From NCBI GenBank assembly GCA_963580455.1, contig OY756963.1, forward strand, positions 26,369,555-26,433,554: a stretch of DNA of 64,000 bases. The letters run 5' to 3'. Position 1 is the first letter of the stretch. Each line of letters starts with the position of its first letter. A model generated the notes under the pieces. It saw only the letters and a list, made by a program, of their open reading frames with translations. It made no database searches and was not told where the DNA came from. This document shows, one piece after another, positions 47,267-57,680 of the stretch. The position numbers and the translations under genes were made by a program. The DNA comes from Euonymus europaeus. Lineage: Eukaryota; Streptophyta; Magnoliopsida; Celastrales; Celastraceae.

Positions 47267-47554
47267 TTCTAGTAAATATGAATTAAGAACGAGCAGTCTT
47301 TATATTATACCGTTGATGCGTTTCAAAACAAGATTAGATTTGCTTAAATTGCATTTTGGCTTTCAATTTTTGTTTTATCGGTTCGCAGATCCTAAAAGAG
47401 TTCAACTCTACTTAGTATTAGAGTTGGGTCCTGGATATCATCGGAAAATAAGAACGCTACGTCTCCTCAACCACTTCTTTTGACACACACATATATAATC
47501 ATTTATTATTGTGATCTAAAACCTCTCTCTTTTCCTTCAACACAGCAACAACAG

Positions 47555-48177
47555 GTATGATTATGATTTTCTTCTTCTTCCTCGAAATCTTCTGGGTTTT
47601 CTTTGTATTTGGATCTGCCATCAAATGTGACATCTTGTTATTTGATCTCACCATATCAAATAATTACCTTAATCCGAGTCCTAGATTATTTAGCTGTTGT
47701 AATTCAAATATAAGATCTGTATTGGGTTATTTCCAAATTAATCAGTTATGTATCGGATGATTATACTGACAGTGAAGAACAAGATTCAATTCTAATCAAC
47801 AAAAGAAAAGAAGGAACCATATATGAACGGAGAGATTGATGATTCAGCTTCTTGTTCCGAGTTACTTTAAATCCAGTGATTGATTATGTTGTTTGAGATT
47901 CGGCATTGCCTTTTTCTGTCTGGATTCTTGTTTTGGCGATTCGTCTGTGGTGCATGTAACTTACGAGATTTGATCTCTATGTGCCTGTCGTTCTGTTCTC
48001 CTCACCCTTTTTACTCAATTTTATGGTGATTTGGTGCACTTTTATTACACATTCTTGAGTGCTGCTGCTTCACAGACTCATGCTTTCTGTGTAACTATAT
48101 CTCTATTATGAACTCTTATTTACATGAGAATATATCAGTGGTTTATGTAGGCATTCTTTGGTCCTTTTAGCTTGCAG
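47555..48177 (+). other. Probable 5' UTR intron of F-box gene 1
   Basis: The leader (CCTTCAACACAGCAACAACAG) is followed by GTATGATT, and the acceptor TTTTAGCTTGCAG comes 26 bases before the chosen start. The paralogous leader upstream of F-box gene 2 aligns at both ends, supporting the intron in both. Confidence 0.65.
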
Positions 48178-48202
48178 TCCAGACAAGAGTGAAGGGAACG
48201 CA

Positions 48203-49171
48203 ATGAGCAAAAGGAAGTGGTCCGATCTTCCTCCTGAACTATTGACAGTCATTGCAGATCGTTTAGGCCTAATTGAACTTCTCTGTTTCCGCGGTGTCTG
48301 TAAGGATTGGAATTCTGCCTCTGAAACAGCATCAGCTGAGATTGCATCCTCACTGGATCACAATCCTTGGTTTCTCCTCTACGGTGGTGGTGAAAATTCA
48401 CAATGTGACTTGGTCACTGAATCAGACAAAAAGTATGCATTAGATATCCCTGAACTGAATGGAACAACAACAACAACTTGCATTGCTTCAGTCGACGGGT
48501 GGCTGCTTCTACTCCAAGAAAGCTCAACGATGTTCTTCTTCTGCCCATTTTCGCGCGCCAAGATAGAACTTCCACAGCTGCCACAATCTAATATCTCGTA
48601 CCATGTTGCTGCATTGTCGTCTCCCCCAACTTCAGAAGATTGCACTGTTGCTGTCGTTGGTCATAGTGATGAATCGACACTCGAACTCTATCTGCTTCAA
48701 CGCGGGGCTAATTCTTGGACCAAATATGTGGCTAGTGATTATTTTATCATAGGCGCAATCAAATGTGTTGCTTGTCATAAAGGAACTTTCTACTTCTTCG
48801 ATGGTAAAGATAAGGTAAAAACGTTTTCCATTGATGCTAGAGTGTGGGATTCGTATCAGATAATAAGTCGAAGCTTGAAATATCTCCCTGCGGTGAAAAC
48901 TCTTCCATTCATTCAGACCAGACAAAAATTCAAGAAAAGGGACATGAACAAGTTTTTGGGTTTGGAGGATGGTGATTCGGTTTCTATCTGTGGCACGATT
49001 TCTCACCGGAAACCTCATGATGAGGTTATTTATAATGAATTGATCAAGGTTGCTGCTGAAGAGGAAGAGGAAGAGGAAGAGGAAGAGGAAGAAGACAACA
49101 AGACTCGCAACCTCAAAGGGGTATGGATCCAACCTCGTTTTTTCAAAATTTCTCAGGAATTGAGATGGTAA
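48203..49171 (+). CDS. F-box protein with DUF295 domain, copy 1
   Basis: A single coding exon of 322 residues from the ATG at 48203. An in-frame ATG at 48158 lies within the probable leader intron, and copy 2 aligns only from the later one. Residues 5-45 form the F-box (WSDLPPELLTVIADRLGLIE, LLCFRGVCKDWNSA). The remainder is a DUF295-type beta-rich domain (GWLLLLQESSTMFFFCPFS, IELPQLP, SPPTSEDCTVAVVGH) ending RNLKGVWIQPRFFKISQELRW. A run of about 13 Glu from GAGGAA repeats (49058-49093) interrupts the C-terminal part and is absent from copy 2. Such proteins are presumed SCF ubiquitin-ligase substrate receptors; plant DUF295 F-box families are large and mostly uncharacterised, so the target is unknown. 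Confidence 0.88.
   Translation: MSKRKWSDLPPELLTVIADRLGLIELLCFRGVCKDWNSASETASAEIASSLDHNPWFLLYGGGENSQCDLVTESDKKYALDIPELNGTTTTTCIASVDGWLLLLQESSTMFFFCPFSRAKIELPQLPQSNISYHVAALSSPPTSEDCTVAVVGHSDESTLELYLLQRGANSWTKYVASDYFIIGAIKCVACHKGTFYFFDGKDKVKTFSIDARVWDSYQIISRSLKYLPAVKTLPFIQTRQKFKKRDMNKFLGLEDGDSVSICGTISHRKPHDEVIYNELIKVAAEEEEEEEEEEEEDNKTRNLKGVWIQPRFFKISQELRW
49058..49093 (+). repeat. GAGGAA microsatellite coding poly-Glu
   Basis: An in-frame purine repeat within F-box copy 1 giving an acidic tract. The tandem paralogue has a different short sequence there, so the tract is recent and probably variable in length. Confidence 0.9.
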
Positions 49172-51965
49172 TTTTAGATGTTGCTGGCAGATGAAATTGG
49201 CCTTCCTTTGTTGCAACCACATATCGATATTATCAGATGCTCTAAAGTTTGCAGACATTATGATTACAAGTTTTTTTTATTTATAAATTGTTCCTAGTTA
49301 TTTTTTTCCTTATTTAATCCTCAATTTATTTTTGTCAATTTGATTGTGCTAGTTATCCCTAATAATTTATATCTCTAAATCTCTAATCATATGTGATAGA
49401 CACGCCACAAGTTTTGACATCATTTTAAAATGTTCAAATTTAAAATTCATCTCGTATTCTCATCACTCACATTGGGATATTAGAGATACTAATATTTATG
49501 AATACTGCATTTTTCTTGTCTGTCAATTTATATTTTTATGTTACTCTGTAAGTTCTCCCTTAGGTTATGTTTGATGGTGGCACCATTATGGACAGAACCG
49601 AAACGCTTAATTTCCATTCCAGACAAATCTCCATGTCTGGTTTGGCTTTTCATCTCGGAATGAATGGCTTATTCTATTCCTATCTGAAATTGAACATTTC
49701 AACCTTGGATCTCGAAATTGAGAATTCTGGGAGGAACAAAACTTGAATTTTTATAAAAAGACAGATTTATCCTTCCTACATATCAGATAGTTTTATGCCC
49801 TTCTTGGAATGTTGCTCATGCCCCTCTACTACAAGGCTGAATTGAAGTTTCTGAGGCCTTAAAAAAAAAAATTGAAGGTTATGAGTGCTTTAATGTGAGC
49901 CGTCTTCATCTTTGAAGAATTGGGCTTCATCTTCTTGGGCCGTTTTCTGTTGGGCTAATCAAGTATATCATATTTATAATAAATAAAATTGTTGGCAGGT
50001 TTATTTTATGATACTTATTAAAGGTAAAATCACTCATTTAAATTTATTTGCAACTAAATCTAGTTATTAGGTTTCTTAAAATTAATTTAACTTTTATTTC
50101 CTGGATTCATGATAAAATTTGAGGTTTCAAGAAAAGTACATATTAAATGAAGAAAATTTAATTTAGAAAAATATATTAACTTCTCTCTTTTAATTAATTA
50201 TTTTATTGTCTTAATCAAAATGCTGAGCATACATGAACCCGTTAGGATTTAAGAAATTCGTTCTCTGGGTTTTAACACTTATTGTTTAGGTTATAATATG
50301 AAAATTCGATACACCACGAGCCCGTTATGGTTTAGCGAATACATTCATCTTAAGATTTTACACTTATTGTTTAAGTTACAAAAAAAAAAATACACGAGCT
50401 CGTTAAGATTTAGAGAATATGTTATCATTAGGGTCTAACACTTATTATTTATGTTACAGTAATGAAGAAAAAAAAACACAATTACATAACATTTATACTA
50501 ATTAAATTGTTTTTGAAAAATAATGCAATTAAAAAAATAAATTAAAACTATCGATGATGAGTCTTGTTAGAGAGTTTTATGTGTTGAGTTCGAATATGCA
50601 ATTTTTTTTGAAATTTACCAGGTATTTTGAGAGAAAAAACGTTTTAAAAATTTGTTTACGAAAAAAATACAAAAATTACAATGAATTGACTGGCCTCCAA
50701 ATACGTTTTGGGAGTTGACTTACACCTTAATAAATCCACAATCAATACGACATAATATATTGTTCTATACCAAATCTTTATCAATTCGTTAAAATCGTGA
50801 TTTTACAAACGGCATATCCAACTAAAAATCTAAAAATGATATATAATTTGATCAAAATATTGATGCGCAATAAATCATAAGGGATAATATAGTCTTTTAT
50901 CAATCATTCTCATTTCATATAATTCCTTCACCAACCAAATATCAGAATCCAAAGAATTCACACATGTTTTCGTTTTCGTTCTCGTTCTCGTTCTGGTTCC
51001 CGTTCTGGATGCTACCATGAATGCAATTCTGAGGGAACTTATCGGCCAAGTTGTTTTCTTCAAAATAACAATGTGAGTATAATTTATTTGCTATTTAACA
51101 ATGACATTTTGAGAAAAGTGCCCTAATTTTTTTAAAATTTGCCTAGTGATGCTACTCATAGTGCTTCATATCTTATGAATCATAAGTAACCACACAACGT
51201 TAGCATGAGAAATCCACATAGATCGATCTGGTAGTCTAGAGGCTGGGTTTGAAAGGAAGTCCGCATAGATATATGTTGGCGGATTTAGTCGTCGGAGCGG
51301 ACGGATCTAGTAAGTCATAGTTAATTGGAGTTGAATCATGGAAAAAAAGGAAGGTACACATAAATATGTGATTCTTGAATTTCACTTTTATTATAGGGCA
51401 TAACCACTTAGTCGAGGCGTCCACCTAACCCCTATTCCCCCATGCCTGGTGGTTCATCAAGAAGAAGCTTCGAGTATTGGCCTTCAAATATTTCAATTTT
51501 GGGTCTCATCAGTTGAATCTTTTTTTGTTTTTGTTTTTATTAACAATTCTCCGTAGTTTATTTACGCGTGACAGTTTATGCCAAATCAATAAATTTTGGC
51601 TAACAATATGATCATATTTGAATCAGAATAGTCTATTCATCTGCTATTACAATTAAAACATTGACCTAATTATAAAATTTGTTCTTTCATGATGTAATCG
51701 TAAACAACCTATCTTTAAGTAATTTATCTGTAATTTAACCATTTCAAAACAAATTTGGTAAGAGCACCTACCAGTTACCCCATTAAATGTTAGATTTAAT
51801 TGCATTTTTGTTTTTTTTTCCTTGTAGCAGCATATGAACTTGGGGAGGATCCAACAAGGCTAGCTTAGCTATCTTCGGAAAATCTTATTTTACTACCCAG
51901 AATGCTACTGCTACTTCTCAGTGACTCATTATATACACTGTAGTTTCTTTCTTAAGATCCAAACG
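49172..51965. other. Intergenic between the F-box copies
   Basis: No gene is supported. It holds three degenerate copies of a repeat of about 80 bp near 50232-50459, a GTTTTCGTTCTCGTT microsatellite near 50965-51005, and the probable promoter of F-box gene 2 at its right end. Confidence 0.45.
50232..50459. repeat. Degenerate tandem repeat, about 80 bp, three copies
   Basis: Units near 50232, 50312 and 50391 share a frame of GA(A/G)C(C/T)CGTTA(G/T)G(A/G)TTTA followed by AACACTTATT(G/A)TTTA(G/A)GTTA. Copies differ at many sites, so the array is old. Confidence 0.7.
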
Positions 51966-51990
51966 TCTCTCCCTTCAACAGTAACAACAG

Positions 51991-52117
51991 GCATGGTTTT
52001 CTTCTTCCTCGATATCTTATGGGTTTTTCTTCATCTCTTTATGAACTGTCATTTACATAAGAATATCAGTGGTTTATGTGGGCATATATATATTGTTTGG
52101 TTTTTTTAGCTTTGCAG
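51991..52117 (+). other. Probable 5' UTR intron of F-box gene 2 with a GC donor
   Basis: The leader aligns with that of copy 1 (CCTTCAACAGTAACAACAG) but the intron starts GCATGG where copy 1 has GTATGA. The acceptor TTTTTTAGCTTTGCAG matches. The intron is 127 bp against 623 bp in copy 1. Confidence 0.55.
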
Positions 52118-52132
52118 TCTAAACAGGACGCA

Positions 52133-53074
52133 ATGAGAGAAAACAAGTGGGCCGAACTTCCTACTGAACTATTAACAGCCATTGGAGATCGTTTAGGCCT
52201 GATTGAACTTCTTCGTTTCCGCAGTGTCTGTAAGGTTTGGAATTCTGCCTCTGAAACAGCATCAGCTGTGATTGAATCCTCACCGGATCGCATGCCTTGG
52301 TTTCTCCTCTACGGTTGTGGTGAAAATTCACAATGTATATTGGTTCATGAATCACTCAAAAATTATGAACTAGATATCCCTGAAATGAGTGGAACAAGAA
52401 TAACTTGCATTGCTTCAAAAGACGGGTGGCTGCTTCTACACCAGAAAAACTCACCAATGTCCTTCTTCTGTCCGATTTCGGGCGCAAGGATAGAACTTCC
52501 ACCACTGCCAGTGTCTAAGTTTACGTACCAGGTTGCTGCCTTCTCGTCTCCCCCCACTTCAGAAGATTGCACTGTTGCTTTCATTGGTCATAGACAGAGT
52601 AATGAATATGGATTCAAACTCGAACTCTATCTGCTTCGACGTGGGGAGAATGCTTGGACCAGATATGTGCCTGATGCTGATCATTATAACTCAGGCCAAA
52701 TCAAATCTGCTGCTTTTCATAACGGAGCTTTCCACTTCTTAGATGTGACGAACATGGTAAAAACGTTTACCGTTGATGGGGCCGTGTGGGATTTATATCA
52801 GAGAGAATTTCCTCCGGTGGGAACTCTTCGTTTCATTTCGTCTGACGAAAAATTCATAAAAAGGGACATAATGGGCATGATGGAGAAGTTGGACTTGGAG
52901 GCAGGTGATTTGCTTTCTGTCTGTGGCACAATTTGTCACCAGAAAACTTACGATGAGGTTATTTTGCATGACAGGCTGATTGTTTATAATGACGATGTGT
53001 ACGAGCTTCGCAAATGCAAAGGGGTATGGATCCAACCTCGTTTTCTCAAAATTTCTCCGGAATTTAGGTGGTGA
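52133..53074 (+). CDS. F-box protein with DUF295 domain, copy 2
   Basis: A tandem paralogue of the gene at 48203, single exon, 313 residues from the ATG at 52133 (MRENKWAELPTELL). The F-box is at residues 5-45 and is very close to copy 1. The DUF295 part carries GWLLLHQKNSPMSFFCPIS, IELPPLP and SPPTSEDCTVAFIGH, and the end CKGVWIQPRFLKISPEFRW. It lacks the poly-Glu run. Homology extends into the leader and past the stop codon (AGATGTT.TGGCAGATGAAATTGGCC), so the duplication included UTRs. The reading frame is intact and the substrate is unknown. Confidence 0.88.
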   Translation: MRENKWAELPTELLTAIGDRLGLIELLRFRSVCKVWNSASETASAVIESSPDRMPWFLLYGCGENSQCILVHESLKNYELDIPEMSGTRITCIASKDGWLLLHQKNSPMSFFCPISGARIELPPLPVSKFTYQVAAFSSPPTSEDCTVAFIGHRQSNEYGFKLELYLLRRGENAWTRYVPDADHYNSGQIKSAAFHNGAFHFLDVTNMVKTFTVDGAVWDLYQREFPPVGTLRFISSDEKFIKRDIMGMMEKLDLEAGDLLSVCGTICHQKTYDEVILHDRLIVYNDDVYELRKCKGVWIQPRFLKISPEFRW

Positions 53075-53515
53075 TTTAATTTAGATGTTCTTGGCAGATG
53101 AAATTGGCCTTTCCTTTGTTGCTACCATATATGCGTATTGATATTATCGGATACTCCTAAGTTTGCTGACATTATTAATTATGATTGCAACTATAAGAGC
53201 TTTTATGAATAAATTGTTCCTGAATTTTTCCCTTTTTAATCCTCCATTTCTTTTTGTCAATTTATACTTTTATGTTACTGGAACTTCCATTGATGTTAGC
53301 ATGAATGCTTCTGTTTGGCTTTTTATCAACATATACTACTACAGCATCAGTACTGCAACTTGGCACAGGCTCAGCTCAACAGCAGAATTGTGTAGACTAC
53401 AAAATAAGTGGATAAACGACTCCTGTGCCAAAGGCTCTCATGTGAATGGAGTTGGGTACAAGTAGAATAATGTGTGCAGATCTTTCCTATCATTGCTATT
53501 ATATCTCCAAATTTG

Positions 53516-54091
53516 TGTTAGAAAAATAGGATGAGAAAATTGAAGGCTTTGATCGTGTAGTCACTGTCCTTAAGGAATTTATGCCCCCACTATGTTGCTA
53601 TTGGGTATATGGCAAAATCCTCTAGGATGAACAAAGTCAAATAGAATTGTAGATAGCAAACTCTACAATTCTCCCAAGAACAAGTTTAGAGAAACGTTTT
53701 GATTTCTGTTGTACTTAAAAGAGAGATTGCAAAGGTATTTATAATACCTTAGAACTCTAGAAGAGACACACCCTTTAGGCCAAAAAACATGTTTCTTGGA
53801 CAGTTTATTATGCAGTTAATTAACTGCATAATTAAACAAAATAATTAATAAAAATATTAATCATTTATAAGCAAATCAAGCCCAAGGCCCCAAGGTGCCC
53901 CAAGTGCCCATCTTTTGACCTTAAATATAAAGCCTAATTAGGGTACATTAGTTTTGAAATATTTGGAGCTTCCCTCCAAATCTTCCCACCATCCAAACTC
54001 AAGAAATTTGGTGTGTTTCATAATTTAAACCATGACACTTTTCCTCTCTTTTTCGATGTGGGACTTTTATCATCACTAACTATCTCCAACA
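53516..54091 (-). mobile_element. Solo LTR
   Basis: 576 bp starting TGTTAGAAAAATAGG and ending CTATCTCCAACA, with short inverted termini TGTTRG/CYAACA. It is flanked by 5-bp duplications ATTTG (53511-53515 and 54092-54096). On the minus strand it begins TGTTGGAGATAG, includes AAGTCCCACATCG and a TATA-like TATAAATACC near 53739, fitting a Copia-type LTR. No internal region is present. Confidence 0.8.
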
Positions 54092-54096
54092 ATTTG

Positions 54097-55078
54097 TGAG
54101 ACACCATGTCTGAGGAGAGATTGAGAAAGAATGATATATCAATCAATAATATACTGCTGATAAAGTCAGTTTTGCAGTTCACATTTAGGTTTTGAATTTT
54201 CCTTAGGATATATATACTACTGAAAACGTCAAAGATCGTATCAATCAATTGACCACATTATATTTTTTAATGAAATCCTCATTCTTCGAAAAAAAATTGA
54301 CCAATTATTATTTTGCTTTTGCACACTAATCAACTCATTAAAGAAAAAAATTCAAACGACTTTTTTAGTCATAGGACTTATTAATAATATATGTAGACCC
54401 CATGATTTTGAGGGTGAAAAGAATTTGTATCATAGAGATCTTTTGCAACGGTGATTAATCTTACAATGAACCTATCTTTTGAACAGTCGATATATGTTTA
54501 AACTCGGATTATAAGTCTCAGCGTACTAATCACAAAATAAATTAGCAACGCATTACTTCACAAGTAGTTTTTTTGAATGATAATCGAATTCTAGAACTTT
54601 GAAGTTATTAAAGAGCTGAGCTATCAAATGTAAATATTTATTAGTGGTGTGAGATCTTTATGGTTGCTAATTTTTCTTTCTCCAAACCCGAAAAGATAGA
54701 CACAATGATTCCATCGCATGCCATTAGAAAAAGTTGATTGGTTGCCTCTTTATCAAATCAGTGTCAATATTGGGTGGTTTTTGAGTAATTGACCCTCAAA
54801 ATATTCTCCCATTTTTTAATCCTCACCGAGGATCTTCCCCCCAAATTGGCTCACTTTATTAAAAATTGGGTTTGATTGGTTACAAACACAAATACTGAAA
54901 GGAAGAGACAAAAAACACAAAACAACGACTTTATTGTTGCCATTAAAAACAAAAAAGTTTATTTCTTATGATTCAAATTCACTTTTTTTCTTTTTCCTAG
55001 TGTGATTTGATTTGTGTAATCATGCAGTACGGTCCAATCATAAGGAATCAACTATCAAGACGTTGCAACTTGCAAAGG
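54097..55078. other. Intergenic, nothing identified
   Basis: AT-rich DNA between the solo LTR and the SDR promoter. No gene, repeat or element ends were recognised. Confidence 0.4.
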
Positions 55079-55105
55079 CACGTGACGTTAAGTCAATGGC
55101 ACGTG
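55079..55105. promoter_or_regulatory. Two G-boxes upstream of the SDR gene
   Basis: CACGTG occurs at 55079-55084 and 55100-55105, 21 bp apart. The first is part of CACGTGACGTTA, which also contains a TGACG core. They lie about 200 bp before the SDR start codon. Palindromic G-boxes are bound by plant bZIP and bHLH factors (ABA- or light-related regulation); which applies here is unknown. Confidence 0.65.
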
Positions 55106-55140
55106 CTTTTCTGTCACTCAGACGCATATCAACTCCGTTA

Positions 55141-55258
55141 CGCGACTCAATGCTACTTATATTCTGTCCTCTCCTCAGCCTTTGATTTGTATTCTGTTAA
55201 GGCGACTCAATACTACTTATATTCTGTCCTCTCCTCAGCCTTTGATTTGTATTCTGTC
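55141..55258. repeat. 60-bp tandem duplication in the SDR leader/promoter
   Basis: Copies start at 55141 and 55201 (GCGACTCAATRCTACTTATA, then a TCTGTCCTCTCCTCAGCC stretch). They differ at only a few bases. The second copy ends about 43 bp before the ATG at 55302. Confidence 0.95.
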
Positions 55259-55301
55259 TCTCTCACTACTAGTACGACTATCTCTCTACATACGAGAGAA
55301 C

Positions 55302-57330
55302 ATGTTCAAGATCGGTTTAAGGTATGTTTCTCTTTCAATCCATACATATTTCTGTAAGATTTATGGAATTCTTTCTCCATTTTGATTTAATCCTCTTTCT
55401 TTCTCTGCTTTTCTTTCAATCATGATGAGTTTCAAGCTTGATTTCGCTAAACCAATCATTTTTTGTTATTCTTTCATTTTTCTTCGCACTAACATGACCC
55501 AGGAGAGCTAATATCTATATACTGTTCTTGTTCAAAACAGTAAAAATGCCGCCATTAAAAGAGCTTGTCTTGCTCGGATCTGTAGCCGGGGACTGTCCAG
55601 TGAGACTGGAAGGTGTGTAATAAACTAATTTTTTTTTTTGGTATTGACTAGGTTTAGTTGTTGGATTTTGATTGGGGTTCGTCTTATAATACTTACAAAA
55701 TGTGTGATATTTAAGTATTTATTTATTAAAGAAAAAGACCTATCACTTTCTTCGTAATTGTAAAATAATGGATTGTCACTCGGTGTTTAGAACTACCAGT
55801 CAGAGTCAGACACCATGTGCAAGCCTTTTTCACGGCATCATTGGTTCGTTATTATTGTGTTATAAACACAATGTTCCAACTAAAATATCTGCCCTTGGTT
55901 TCTTGCTGTTGGATTATCTACTTTTTTTGGGTTCAAGCCAAATTACTTTTGAGAATGTGGAGATTTGTAACTGATTTAATCAAAACTTACATTGTAGGCT
56001 CTGTTCAAAAAGAATTATTTAGGGATTACTTGTTGTAGAGTAGTTGGAATTCAACCCTTTGGCGATAGCCTAGTTGATTATCTCTCCAAACTCTCCAAAC
56101 TGAAGATGTAAAGAATCTGGCCTGTGACTTCGGGAGTTTGATTCTAAACTGATGCCATTATTTTTCAAGTGGTTTGTGCCGGCCTCAACCTAACTAACTT
56201 GTCAGGCAGGTTTGGTTTGAGCGTGCCTAGCCCGGCACAAGTTTGGGCATAGTGGGCTGTTCCAAGAACACACTTGCTGAGTTGTTCTCAGTTGCGTGCA
56301 GCTCCGCCCGAGTGTAGGCTTTCGGACAGCCTGCATAGTCCTCGGTCATCAAAAGAGAAGAAAAAGAGCAGTTTGAATTCTCTGCCACCAAACAAGAGTT
56401 TAGGGATTTTGTTTGTTCATTTTACAGGACCTTAGATAGTGAATTTAAAAAAAAACACAAAGTAGTCTTGAAAGCATTTTGTATGTCATTTTTTCCTGAC
56501 TAAATCTTTGCTGTACTTGACATAGCAAGTTAGAGGGCAAGGTAGCACTGATCACTGGAGCAGCTAGTGGTATTGGCAAAGCAACAGCAGCAAAATTTAT
56601 CCAAAATGGTGCTAAAGTTGTTATAGCTGATATTCAAACACAACTTGGCCAAGAAACTGCGAAAGAACTTGGACCGAATGCCTCCTTCATCGTCTGCGAT
56701 GTGACAGAAGAATCAGATGTATCCAATGCTGTTGATTTCACCATTTCCAGACACAACCAACTTGACATCATGTACAATAATGCAGGGATAGCCTGCAAAA
56801 CTCCTCCAACCATTGCAGACCTTGATCTTGCGTTGTTTGATAAAGTCATGAACATCAATGTCCGAGGAGTCGTGGCTGGAATCAAACATGCTTCTCGCGT
56901 CATGGTCCGGCGTAAATCTGGCTGCATTCTATGCACAGCCAGTGTCACAGGAGTATTGGGAGGGCTATCTCAGCACACATATTCTATATCAAAGTTCACT
57001 GTCATTGGCATTGTTAAATCTGTTGCAGCTGAGCTATGCAGGCATGGGATCAGAGTCAATTGCATTTCACCTTTTGCGATTCCAACTGCTTTTGTGATGG
57101 AAGAACTAACACAGATCTATCGAGGAGTTGATGCTTCGCATCTTGTGGAACTTATACACAAGGCTGGAGCATTAGAAGGGGCAAAATGTGAGCCCTGTGA
57201 CATAGCCAATGCGGCACTCTATCTTGCATCTGATGATGCCAAGTATGTTAACGGGCATAATTTGGTCGTTGATGGAGGCTTTACATCATTCAAGACTTTG
57301 GGGTTCCCTGCACCAGATCAGATGCAGTAA
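55302..57330 (+). CDS. Classical short-chain dehydrogenase/reductase, probably organelle-targeted
   Basis: Three coding exons, 55302-55321, 55541-55612 and 56526-57330, in frame, encode 298 residues. Residues 1-30 are rich in Arg, Lys, Ala and Ser with no acidic residue until SSETG, fitting a mitochondrial-type presequence. The Rossmann fold begins LEGKVALITGAASGIGKA with TGxxxGIG. NNAG follows (YNNAGIACKTPP), then the catalytic Ser in ASVTGVLGG and YxxxK in YSISK, and VNCISPF and NGHNLVVDGGF near the end. It belongs with plant SDR110C-type enzymes (the secoisolariciresinol-dehydrogenase-like group); the substrate is unknown. The Arabidopsis counterpart by order and sequence style is At4g03140. 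All catalytic residues are present. Twin G-boxes and a 60-bp duplication lie just upstream. Confidence 0.93.
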
Positions 57331-57680
57331 ATTCTTTACTGCCCAACATGATTTGTGAGGTTTTTGCTCTTTTTTTCATGGAAGTTAAAAGGATATGTCA
57401 TTTTTTGCAAGTACAGGCCTTCGTTTTCTAAAGACAGTAATCCAGTATTCTAGCATGTCATCTGGAAAGTGGGGCTATTGCAGGCTAAAGTTTTGAACCA
57501 GCTCTCGCTTTTAGCAAGTTTACAAAGTGAGACTTACAATTTATGGACAGCGGTAAGGATGAATAACTATGTGACATCAAACTTGGAAAACTAACCAAAT
57601 GGAACAGGACCGGTATAATATTTAGCCTGCTAAACAGTGCCAAGTTTGTATGAAATTTTACCTTTGAAGTGGTCAAATAG

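Noticed and set aside
48158..48202. Upstream in-frame ATG as the start of F-box copy 1
   Set aside because: It lies upstream of the TTGCAG acceptor in the probable leader intron, and copy 2 shows homology in coding sequence only from the later ATG.
48632..49258. 208-codon minus-strand open frame over F-box copy 1
   Set aside because: It is antisense to the F-box coding exon; its FLFLFLF run is the complement of the GAGGAA repeat.
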